64,000 bases of DNA from QZKY01 sp942492925 (GTDB lineage Bacteria; Pseudomonadota; Gammaproteobacteria; Burkholderiales; Burkholderiaceae_D): contig OW818641.1 of the NCBI GenBank assembly GCA_942492925.1, forward strand, positions 1,984,001 to 2,048,000. The letters run 5' to 3'. Positions 43,105 through 50,952 of the stretch are shown piece by piece. The position numbers were made by a program, and so were the translations under genes. The notes under the pieces were generated by a model. It searched no databases. It was not told the origin of the DNA and worked only from the letters and a program-made list of their open reading frames with translations. Position 1 is the stretch's first letter, and each line of letters begins with the position of its first letter.

Positions 43105-45249
43105 TCAGGCCAGCGCCGCTGTGCGCAACGCTGTTTTCATCGCGGCGTAAGCCGTGGCCGCATGCGCCTCGGCCCCTTGTTGATCGTCAATTTTTTCAAC
43201 CTTCACCGCAGCGTGCTTGTACTCCGGCGTGCGTGAAATCGGATCGAGATGATCGAGCGTCAATTCGTTGCACGCACCGATCCACCACTGATAAGTCATG
43301 TACACCGCGCCCTTGTTGGTACGATCACTCACTTGTGCGCGCGAGATTACCTTGCCGCGACGCGAAGACACCCAGACCAGTTCGTCATCCTTGATGCCCA
43401 GCGCTTTCGCATCTTGCGTGTTCATCTGCACGTATCCCGGCTCATCGGCCAGCGTTTGCAAGGCCGTGCAATTGCCCGTCATCGAACGGCAGGAATAGTG
43501 CCCGACTTCGCGCACTGTGCACAGCGCCATCGGATATTCCGCATCGGTTTGTTCGGCCGGCGGAATCCACTCGCTGGCAAACAATTGCGCCTTGCCGCTC
43601 GGCGTATCAAATTTATTATCCTTGTACAGCCAGTTGCGACCCGGATCGTCGAGCGTGAGCGATGGCCACTGCACATAGCCCAGGCCCGCCAGCTTCTCGT
43701 AGGTCGCCCCGTAAAACAGCGGGCAGAGTTCGCGAATCTCGTTCCAGATTTGCTCGGTGTTTTCGTACCGCATCGGATAGCCCATCGCGGTCGCCATCAG
43801 ACTATGAATTTCCCAGTCACGCTTGACGTCGCCTTTCGGTTCGATCGCCTTGTAAAAACGCTGGAAGCCGCGATCCGCGCTGGAATACACACCTTCATGC
43901 TCGCCCCAGGACGTTGCGGGAAAGATCACGTCTGCGGCCATCGCCGTCTTCGTCATGAAAATATCCTGCACAATCATGAGATCAAGTTTCGCGAATTCTT
44001 CGCGCAACACACCCAGATCCGGCTCGGTTTGCAGAGGGTCTTCGCCGAAAATGTAAAACGCCTTGATCTTGCCATCGTGAATTTCATGTGGCACCTCCGT
44101 CAGGCTCATGCCTTTTTCTGACGGCAGATTTTTGACGCCCCAGGCTTTCTCGAATTTTTCCCGCGCTTTGGGGTCAGTCACTTTCTGATAACCCGGGAAA
44201 TCGCCAGGCAACGCGCCCATGTCGCACGCGCCCTGCACATTGTTCTGGCCGCGCACCGGCCCCACGCCAACGTTCGGACGCCCGAGATTGCCGGTGATCG
44301 TGGCCAGACTGGAGAGGCCACGCACCACATCGACAGACTGCCCCCATTGCGTGACGCCCATGCCCCACAATATCGTTGCGCTCGGCGCAGCGGCATACAG
44401 GCGCATGGCCTGACGAATCAATTGCGGATCGAGGCCAGTGATGGCCGCCGCATATTCCGGCGTGTACTTCGCTACCGTCTTTTTATATTCCTCGAAGCCT
44501 TCGCTGAATTGTTCAGTGTAGGTTTTGTTGTACAAGCCTTCGTTGATCAACACGTTGGCAAACGCATTCACCAGCGCCATGTTTGAACCGTTTTTGAGCG
44601 GCAGATAAAGATCAGCAATACGCGCCGTCTCGATGATGCGCGGATCGCACACGATGATCTTTGCACCTTTTTGCTTGGCCTTGATGATGCGGCGCGCCAC
44701 GATTGGATGCGAATCGCCTGCGTTATAGCCGAACACCAAAATGCATTTTGAATCTTCGATTTCGACAATCGAGTTGCTCATCGCGCCATTACCAAGCGTG
44801 CGTTCCAACCCGGCCACCGACGGTCCATGACACACCCGCGCGCAGCAATCGACATTGTTCGTACCGACTGCGGCACGCGCAAATTTCTGCATCACGTAAT
44901 TGGCTTCGTTGCCGGGACCGCGCGAACAACCCGACACCATGATCGCGTCGGGACCGTGCTTTTCCTTGATCGCTTTCAGCCGCGAACTGGCGAAGCCAAT
45001 GGCTTCCTCCCAGCTCACCGCTTCGAACGGCGCGCCACGCTGGCGACGAATCAACGGTCGCGTCAAACGCGGCGTCAGCAACTGGGTGTCGTTCAGAAAA
45101 TCCCAGCCGTAGTACCCTTTGAGACAGAGTTCGCCTTCGTTTGTCACGCCGTTGGCGCCTTCAGCACCAATGATTTTATTGTTCTCAACCAGCAGATTGA
45201 TCTTGCAGCCGGAAGCGCAGTAAGGACAAACCGTGATGACTTTTTCCAT
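43105..45249 (-). CDS. fdhF: Formate dehydrogenase, FDH-H type, Cys form
   Basis: A 714-residue Mo/W-bis-MGD enzyme oxidising formate to CO2. The N-terminus VCPYCASGCKINLL...ELCLKGYYGWD holds one 4Fe-4S cluster, and the protein aligns by eye with E. coli FDH-H (715 residues) throughout. At position 140 of NNVDCCARVCHGPSVAG it has Cys (codon TGT, 44830-44832) where E. coli has selenocysteine; the adjacent His141 is kept. No signal peptide, so cytoplasmic. Downstream of a HydN-like ferredoxin gene by 35 bp; partner for the HydN and AegA-like proteins. Confidence 0.96.
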   Translation of the reverse strand: MEKVITVCPYCASGCKINLLVENNKIIGAEGANGVTNEGELCLKGYYGWDFLNDTQLLTPRLTRPLIRRQRGAPFEAVSWEEAIGFASSRLKAIKEKHGPDAIMVSGCSRGPGNEANYVMQKFARAAVGTNNVDCCARVCHGPSVAGLERTLGNGAMSNSIVEIEDSKCILVFGYNAGDSHPIVARRIIKAKQKGAKIIVCDPRIIETARIADLYLPLKNGSNMALVNAFANVLINEGLYNKTYTEQFSEGFEEYKKTVAKYTPEYAAAITGLDPQLIRQAMRLYAAAPSATILWGMGVTQWGQSVDVVRGLSSLATITGNLGRPNVGVGPVRGQNNVQGACDMGALPGDFPGYQKVTDPKAREKFEKAWGVKNLPSEKGMSLTEVPHEIHDGKIKAFYIFGEDPLQTEPDLGVLREEFAKLDLMIVQDIFMTKTAMAADVIFPATSWGEHEGVYSSADRGFQRFYKAIEPKGDVKRDWEIHSLMATAMGYPMRYENTEQIWNEIRELCPLFYGATYEKLAGLGYVQWPSLTLDDPGRNWLYKDNKFDTPSGKAQLFASEWIPPAEQTDAEYPMALCTVREVGHYSCRSMTGNCTALQTLADEPGYVQMNTQDAKALGIKDDELVWVSSRRGKVISRAQVSDRTNKGAVYMTYQWWIGACNELTLDHLDPISRTPEYKHAAVKVEKIDDQQGAEAHAATAYAAMKTALRTAALA

Positions 45250-45284
45250 ATCGTTCTCGCTTTCTGTCAGTGTCAGCGCTACGT

Positions 45285-45830
45285 TCAGCGCAATCCAATG
45301 TGCGGCATGCGACCGACAGCCTGCGCACAGCGCTCGTCGCCCGTCGCCACCGCATCTTCTTGATCGATCAAAAACAGTGCCTTAGTCGGACACACGCGTA
45401 TACACGCCGGACCATCGTCCACCGCCGCGCACAGATCGCACTTGTGTGCCTGCATGACGTGCGTGCGAACGCGCAACGACCCCAATGGGGCAGGGGTCAC
45501 CGATACCGGCGCCATTTCCATCGCGCCAAACGGGCAAGCCACCACGCAAGTCTGACAACCGATACAGCGTTCCGCCACGAGTTGCACAGTTCCCGTTTCA
45601 TACACCAGTGCCTGGGTGGGGCAAGCATTCACGCAAGGGGCGTTCTCGCACTGACGACATTGGACCGGCGCCGTCACGGTGGCGGTTTTCACCAGCTTGA
45701 GACGCGGTTTGAAATTCGCAGGCGAGAGCGCTGCGTCACCTGCATCAAGCGAATGCGCCAGTACACAAGCGACCTCGCAGGTACGGCAACCGATGCATTT
45801 TTCGGGTTGCGCAATGACGAAACGGCTCAT
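45285..45830 (-). CDS. HydN-like ferredoxin with four 4Fe-4S clusters (first copy)
   Basis: A 181-residue electron-transfer protein with four Cys clusters: CIGCRTCEVACVLAH, CRQCENAPCVNACP, CIGCQTCVVACPF and CDLCAAVDDGPACIRVCP. This is the pattern of HydN/HycB-type ferredoxins that accept electrons from FDH-H. AGGAG lies 8 bases before the ATG. It forms an operon with fdhF, being the promoter-proximal gene. It is similar to the second copy at 46749-47297 at every cluster. Confidence 0.93.
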   Translation of the reverse strand: MSRFVIAQPEKCIGCRTCEVACVLAHSLDAGDAALSPANFKPRLKLVKTATVTAPVQCRQCENAPCVNACPTQALVYETGTVQLVAERCIGCQTCVVACPFGAMEMAPVSVTPAPLGSLRVRTHVMQAHKCDLCAAVDDGPACIRVCPTKALFLIDQEDAVATGDERCAQAVGRMPHIGLR

Positions 45831-46131
45831 ACTGAAATCTCCTTGCTGTGCAGACTGAATTGAAAAATAATGACTGAAACGTTCGGCGCACCGAAGAAGC
45901 GGTTCATTTCTGGCGAGCGTCGATTATAGGGGAGCAACAAAAAGCTTGCCGATATGAAAAGTGCTTCTATGCAAAACGTTTCTTATTTAATCGCTTCCGA
46001 ATAATCATTTTTCCTCATTCATGCGACTTCACCTTCCCACTTCTCGGCGCAGCGCTTTAAAATGAACGGCAACGCATGAAGGGTCTCTCTTGGCGTCCAA
46101 CCGCTCTTTAGCGAAAACTCAAAGGTGAGGT
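45831..46131. other. 301-bp divergent spacer without a gene
   Basis: It separates the hydN-fdhF operon from the HD-domain gene and should hold both promoters. An AT-rich stretch (45990-46020) and TTTAAAATG near 46055 are the only promoter-like signals I see. I found no clear sigma-54 site. Confidence 0.4.
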
Positions 46132-46704
46132 ATGAAAGCGCATCTTCCAGAATTCAGCGGAATCAGACTGTTGACCGAAGCCTATGCCTTTGCGGCCGAC
46201 AAGCATCGACACCAGCGGCGCAAGGATGTACACGCCTCTCCTTACATCAACCATCCCATTCAGATCGTTCATATCCTTACAAGCGATGGGGGTATTGAGA
46301 ACATCCCGACGCTCGCTGCCGCCATCCTGCATGACACCATCGAAGACACGGAAGCGACCGTTGAAGAGTTGCGAGAACGGTTCGGCGGAGAAATCGCGTC
46401 GATTGTGCAAGAAGTGACCGACGACAAATCGCTGCCGAAGGATGTCCGCAAGCGATTGCAAATCGAACATGCCCGCACACTCTCGCACAAGGCGAAGCTG
46501 GTCAAACTGGCCGACCTCATTTCAAATGTGGAAGAAACGCTGGACAATGCGTCACAACTTTGGTCTTACGACCGGCGCATGGAGTATATCGAGTGGGCCA
46601 GTCGTGTCGTGCACGGCTTGCGGGGGATTTCCCCCACGCTGGAAAAACGGTTCGACACACTCTACGCGCGACGCGTGGAGATCGTGGACAAGCAATTCCA
46701 ATAA
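46132..46704 (+). CDS. HD-domain phosphohydrolase, MESH1/SpoT-hydrolase-like
   Basis: A 190-residue protein whose HD signatures match the ppGpp hydrolase domain of SpoT and the stand-alone MESH1 proteins: KHRHQRRK (first His), INHPIQIV, AAILHDTIEDT (HD) and KLVKLADLISNV (Asp). There is no synthetase, TGS or ACT domain. MESH1-type enzymes hydrolyse ppGpp or dephosphorylate NADPH. It stands between two parts of the formate dehydrogenase gene set on the opposite strand to hydN. A terminator follows directly. Confidence 0.85.
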   Translation: MKAHLPEFSGIRLLTEAYAFAADKHRHQRRKDVHASPYINHPIQIVHILTSDGGIENIPTLAAAILHDTIEDTEATVEELRERFGGEIASIVQEVTDDKSLPKDVRKRLQIEHARTLSHKAKLVKLADLISNVEETLDNASQLWSYDRRMEYIEWASRVVHGLRGISPTLEKRFDTLYARRVEIVDKQFQ

Positions 46705-46705
46705 A

Positions 46706-46729
46706 AAAGGCGCGCTAGTGCGCGCCTTT
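46706..46729. terminator. Bidirectional rho-independent terminator
   Basis: AAAGGCGCGC pairs with GCGCGCCTTT around TAGT, with A-runs before and T after. It begins 2 bases after the HD-gene stop codon and faces the convergent second HydN gene. Confidence 0.85.
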
Positions 46730-46748
46730 CCGTTTGGCTGAACCGAGA

Positions 46749-47297
46749 TCAGCGGTTTTCTGCGGCTTCCATGCGCGCCAGCGTCTGTTGACGGCGCTGT
46801 TCACTCACGGATTCCAAACCTGTCGGCTCGATCAATATCAGCGCCTTGGTCGGGCAAACCGGGATGCACGCCGGGCCTTCCGCACGATCAACGCAGAGGT
46901 CGCACTTGTGCGCCACCGAAACCGTCCGCCTCACCGAAGGAGAACCCAGCTCGGCCTGCTTGACCGGTACGTCCATCATTTCCATCGCGCCGAAGGGGCA
47001 CGCCACCACGCACGTCTGACAACCGATGCAGCGACCCGCAATCAATTGCACAGTGCCATTGCTGTACACCAAAGCTTCCGTCGGACAGGAATTCACGCAC
47101 GGGGCATTTTCGCACTGACGGCATTGCACCGGCGCGGTGACGGCCGCATTTCTGACCACCTTCAAACGCGGTTTGAAATTTTCTGGCGTCAGGGCCTCAG
47201 CGGCCTCGCTGCCAAGAGGATGCGCCAACACGCAAGCCACTTCACAGGTGCGGCAACCGATACATTTACTGGGCTCTGCTATTACAAACCGATTCAT
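46749..47297 (-). CDS. HydN-like ferredoxin with four 4Fe-4S clusters (second copy)
   Basis: A 182-residue protein with CIGCRTCEVACVLAH, CRQCENAPCVNSCP, CIGCQTCVVACPF and CDLCVDRAEGPACIPVCP. It closely resembles the copy beside fdhF, with a longer C-terminal tail (EQRRQQTLARMEAAENR). AGGAGG six bases before the ATG sets the start. It is divergent from the AegA-like gene and probably shuttles electrons between FdhF and that protein. Confidence 0.93.
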   Translation of the reverse strand: MNRFVIAEPSKCIGCRTCEVACVLAHPLGSEAAEALTPENFKPRLKVVRNAAVTAPVQCRQCENAPCVNSCPTEALVYSNGTVQLIAGRCIGCQTCVVACPFGAMEMMDVPVKQAELGSPSVRRTVSVAHKCDLCVDRAEGPACIPVCPTKALILIEPTGLESVSEQRRQQTLARMEAAENR

Positions 47298-47344
47298 CAA
47301 GCGCCTCCTATTTCACGCCGGGATATGCATTTGTTTACTTATTT

Positions 47345-47442
47345 TTGCAAGCACATAGCCATGCTATCCTTGCAAGCGACAAACCGCCATTATATCCAGA
47401 TATTGCGGTTTTCAGGCAGGCTTATCGATTACCTCTTATAAT
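47345..47442. promoter_or_regulatory. Divergent control region of hydN2 and the AegA-like gene
   Basis: Two direct copies of TTGCAAGC (47345-47352 and 47370-47377) lie 17 bp apart, each containing the palindrome TTGCAA. A TATAAT (47437-47442) could be the -10 for the AegA-like gene, though no good -35 is seen and the leader would be about 130 bases. The paired repeats could bind a dimeric regulator. Confidence 0.4.
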
Positions 47443-47579
47443 GCTTGCCCCAGGATGTACTCCAGACAACACGCCTTGCCCACAAGGCCCCGTGCGTGTC
47501 ACTATTTGCTTCTATCGCTTCCGAGGCGCCGATCACATCGGCGTTTTTGCAGCTTTTTGCTTTTGTAAACGAGAACCCG

Positions 47580-49667
47580 ATGGCCACTGAAAAAACCTCC
47601 GAAGCCGCGCCGGCGACTTGCCCTGTCAGCACCACCCTTAATAAACTCCGCGCCCAATTGCGTCAATTTGAAAACGGCTCCCCCGCGCTACGTTCTGCGC
47701 TCGCGTCAGCCGTGCGCATCGTGACCGAAATCCACCTAGGGCGCGGCACTCCGGAGCACCTGACGACGCTCAAGTCCTCTTCGGAAAAACTTTCCAGACT
47801 CGCCCCCGCTGCTGCCGCCGTGCTCGCCACATCGCTCGCAGACGCTCAAGAGGAATGGCAGCAACACGTCACCGATATTACCTGCGAAACGGCAGACGCC
47901 TGCTTCCACCCTCGCACCGTACCGTGTCAGGAAGCCTGCCCCGCGCACATCGACATTCCAAGCATGATCGCGCATGTCGGTCTGGGGCAATACAAAGAAT
48001 CGCTGAATGTTCTGCTGAAAGATACGCCGCTGCCGAATTCCTGCGGCCTCGTTTGCCCGGCTCCTTGCGAAAACGCCTGCGTGCAAAAAGATGTGAGCAC
48101 CGCCGTTCTGATCAAGCCGATGAAATCGGTCGCTGCGCGTTGCGCTGGCAGTTATCCTCTGCCGAAATGCGATGCGCCCAGCAGCAAGAAAGTCGCCATC
48201 GTCGGCGCGGGTCCGGCTGGGCTGACCACCGCTTATTATCTGGCGCAACGCGGCCACCATATCGAAATTTTCGACGAACGCGAACACGCGGGCGGCATCA
48301 TGCGCTACGGCATCCCGGAATACCGTTTACCCAACCCCGTGCTGAATGCCGAGATCGATATGATCAAGGCGCTAGGTGTCAAAATTAATCTGAACACCCG
48401 CATCGCCAACCTGAAAGATTTGCGTACAAAAGGTTTTGACGCGATTTTCCTCGCCACCGGTTTGCAAAAATCGAAAGGCATGGGCGTTGACGGCGACGAT
48501 CAACCCTTCGTGCTCGGCGGAATCGATTTTCTCAGCGCAGTACGCAACGGCAAGAACCCGCGCGTGGGTCCGCATGTTGTCGTGATCGGCGGTGGCAATA
48601 CCGCCATCGACGCAGCCATGACCGCTTTCCGTCAGGGGGCAACCAAGGTAGAGATATGGTATCGCCGGACGCGCAAAGTCATGCCGGCCAATCCGCATGA
48701 AGTGGATATGGCGCTGGACGAAGGTGTCGTGCTTCACGAATTCTGGGCGCCCAGCAAAATCCTGCCGGGCAACAAGATCGAATTTGTCCGCAACTCCAGC
48801 GCCCCCGATGCAGCAACAGCTCAGCCCGTCATCATCCAGCCCGATCATGTCATCGCGGCTATCGGACAGGATCCGGACAACGCCTACCTCGACGGCAACG
48901 ACATCGAACTCAAGTGGGGCAACATCATCGCCGATCCGGTGACGTTGATGACGGGTATTCGCGGTGTTTTCTCCGGCGGCGACATTCAGCACGGCGGCAG
49001 CACGGTTGTGGCAGCCATCGGTTCCGGCAAACGCGCCGCCGAATCGATTCATGCCTACCTCACGAACAGTGAAATGGATCTCGAATCGCTCAAGCCGCAG
49101 CGTCGCACCTTTGCGCCCCTGGTCACCGGCCACGCGGAAACGCGCACTGATACCCATCGGCCGCATGTACCCGAGAACGATCCGATTGAACGCCGCACCC
49201 AGTTCGCGCCGATTCAACTCGACTTCGACGAAAACGTTGCGCGCGCAGAAGCGGAACGCTGCCTGCGCTGTGATCTCTGCATCGGCTGTGGCTTGTGCGA
49301 ACTCGCGTGCACCGAAGTCGGTGCCGAAGCACTGCGCATGGTGGACACCACCAACGGTCGCCTGGTGTTTGACGGTTTCCTGCGTCCTGCCACGATGTGC
49401 ATCGGCTGCGGCGCCTGCGCCGCCGTCTGCCCGACCGGCGCCATCACCGTGGAAACCCTCGGCAACGAACGCATCACCACCATCACCGGTACCGTCGTGC
49501 GCAAGCAACCGCTAATGGAATGTTCTTCCTGCGGCACACCGTGGGCCACCAAAACGCAATTCGAAGCAATGCAAAAACGGCTGGGGGGTTCTCCCAACGC
49601 GCCGTGCGTCTGCCCGTCTTGCGCGCGCAAGATGTCCGGCAATGTGATGAATGCGATGTATCGCTGA
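47580..49667 (+). CDS. AegA-like FAD/NAD(P) oxidoreductase with 4Fe-4S clusters and Cys-rich tail
   Basis: A 695-residue protein related to the glutamate synthase small subunit and AegA. Order: a helical N-terminal part with no recognised motif (about 1-95); an N-terminal Fe-S domain (CFHPRTVPCQEACPAHIDIP, CGLVCPAPCENAC); an FAD site (VAIVGAGPAGLTTAYYLA near 205); an NAD(P) site (VVVIGGGNTAIDAAMTA); two 4Fe-4S clusters (CLRCDLCIGCGLCELACTE and CIGCGACAAVCPTGA); and a tail with CSSCGTPW and CVCPSCARK that looks like a Zn-ribbon. It could move electrons from formate through HydN to NAD(P) or an organic acceptor. Start from ACGAGAA before the ATG. Confidence 0.88.
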   Translation: MATEKTSEAAPATCPVSTTLNKLRAQLRQFENGSPALRSALASAVRIVTEIHLGRGTPEHLTTLKSSSEKLSRLAPAAAAVLATSLADAQEEWQQHVTDITCETADACFHPRTVPCQEACPAHIDIPSMIAHVGLGQYKESLNVLLKDTPLPNSCGLVCPAPCENACVQKDVSTAVLIKPMKSVAARCAGSYPLPKCDAPSSKKVAIVGAGPAGLTTAYYLAQRGHHIEIFDEREHAGGIMRYGIPEYRLPNPVLNAEIDMIKALGVKINLNTRIANLKDLRTKGFDAIFLATGLQKSKGMGVDGDDQPFVLGGIDFLSAVRNGKNPRVGPHVVVIGGGNTAIDAAMTAFRQGATKVEIWYRRTRKVMPANPHEVDMALDEGVVLHEFWAPSKILPGNKIEFVRNSSAPDAATAQPVIIQPDHVIAAIGQDPDNAYLDGNDIELKWGNIIADPVTLMTGIRGVFSGGDIQHGGSTVVAAIGSGKRAAESIHAYLTNSEMDLESLKPQRRTFAPLVTGHAETRTDTHRPHVPENDPIERRTQFAPIQLDFDENVARAEAERCLRCDLCIGCGLCELACTEVGAEALRMVDTTNGRLVFDGFLRPATMCIGCGACAAVCPTGAITVETLGNERITTITGTVVRKQPLMECSSCGTPWATKTQFEAMQKRLGGSPNAPCVCPSCARKMSGNVMNAMYR

Positions 49668-49690
49668 AGTTGAAATTTTTTTTCGAAAGA

Positions 49691-49716
49691 AAAACCCCGC
49701 GCATGCGGGGTTTTTT
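49691..49716 (+). terminator. Rho-independent terminator
   Basis: AAAACCCCGC and GCGGGGTTTT pair around GCAT, followed by TT, 24 bases after the AegA-like stop. It is also palindromic enough to act from the right for metR transcripts. Confidence 0.85.
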
Positions 49717-49939
49717 GTTTCTTATACCCATAAATGATTTACCCCCCTCCCTTGAGGGACAATGTCCGCGCAGCGAATGTTAAGCGAAGCGGCCGGAGTC
49801 AAAAAGGTGAGTGTGAGGGATGGACATGACAATTGATCGAACAAGCCAAGGGTAGCCAGGCGATTGCCTATTTTTGGTTTCCATGCATCGGCCGTATCGC
49901 AAGCTGATGGACCCCTTGCTCCGAACATCGTTCAAGGGC

Positions 49940-50842
49940 TCACCCCCCCACTTTCTGATTGTTGTTCGCCAGCGCAAGGTCCACAAAGGCACGCACGTAA
50001 TCGATGTCGGCATCGCCTTCGCGAATGCCCAGACAAATCTGTTTGGCGACGCCCTGCTTGCCCAGCCGGATCGGCGTGATATCAAATTTGCTTTCGTTTT
50101 CATCCACCAGCCAGCGCGGCAGTGCGGCAACGCCTCGGTCGCTGGCCACCATCTGCAGCATGATCTCCGTGGTTTCGATCAGCTTGTGACGTTTCGGCGT
50201 GATGCCGGCTGGCAGCAAAAACTGCGCGAAAATATCCAGCCGCTCCACTTCCACCGGATACGTGATCAGCGTTTCTTCCGCGAGTTGTTCCGGTGTCACG
50301 AAGTTAGCCTTGCGCAGCGGATGATGCGGCCCCACCACCAGCACCTGCTCGTAATCGAACACCGGCACAAAGCGCAAGCCCGTTTTGTACAGCGGATCGG
50401 GCGTCACCAGCATGTCGATGTCATGACCGAACAAGGCACCGATGCCGCCGAACTGAAATTTCTGTCGCACATCCAGATCCACATCCGGCCAATCTGCCAG
50501 ATACGCAGAAGCGATTTTCATCAGCCACTGATTGCACGGATGACATTCCATGCCGATGCGCAAGGTGCCGCGCTCACCGCGCGCGAACTGGCGCAAGCGT
50601 TCTTCGGCCAGTGTGAATTGCGGTAGCACGCGATTGGCCAGCGACAGCAGATATTGCCCCGCTGGTGTCAGCCGCAAGGTGCGCCCCTCGCGCAACCAGA
50701 CATCGGTGCCGAGCTGCTCTTCCAGCTTGCGCATGCTGTGACTCAGTGCAGACTGTGTCAAACACAACTCGCTGGCCGCCGCCGTGAGCGTTCCCTGACG
50801 CTCTACCGCCTCAATGATGGCCAAATGGATGCGATCAATCAT
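49940..50842 (-). CDS. metR: LysR-family activator MetR
   Basis: A 300-residue LysR-type regulator: N-terminal HTH (LAIIEAVERQGTLTAAASELCLTQSALSHSMRKLEEQLG) and an effector domain with MECHPCNQWLMKI, similar to MetR of E. coli. MetR uses homocysteine as co-effector and activates metE and related genes. It is divergent from metE with a MetR-box-like site overlapping its own start, fitting autorepression and metE activation. Confidence 0.93.
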   Translation of the reverse strand: MIDRIHLAIIEAVERQGTLTAAASELCLTQSALSHSMRKLEEQLGTDVWLREGRTLRLTPAGQYLLSLANRVLPQFTLAEERLRQFARGERGTLRIGMECHPCNQWLMKIASAYLADWPDVDLDVRQKFQFGGIGALFGHDIDMLVTPDPLYKTGLRFVPVFDYEQVLVVGPHHPLRKANFVTPEQLAEETLITYPVEVERLDIFAQFLLPAGITPKRHKLIETTEIMLQMVASDRGVAALPRWLVDENESKFDITPIRLGKQGVAKQICLGIREGDADIDYVRAFVDLALANNNQKVGG

Positions 50843-50854
50843 GAGTAATTTTCA
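50842..50854. promoter_or_regulatory. MetR-box-like site
   Basis: TGAG-TAATT-TTCA differs by one base from the MetR consensus TGAA-N5-TTCA. A weaker match, TGAG-AAAAC-ATCA, lies at 50863-50875, 8 bases further on. Both are in the metR-metE divergent region. Confidence 0.45.
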
Positions 50855-50952
50855 TCTTTGCGTGAGAAAACATCATTTTACTTCATGAGTCATCCTGCCT
50901 ACCATTCCCTCATTTGACGCGCATCATTTCACACACATACAGGAACAACATC

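Noticed and set aside
44825..44900. Selenocysteine insertion signal in fdhF
   Set aside because: The critical codon is TGT, so no recoding is needed.
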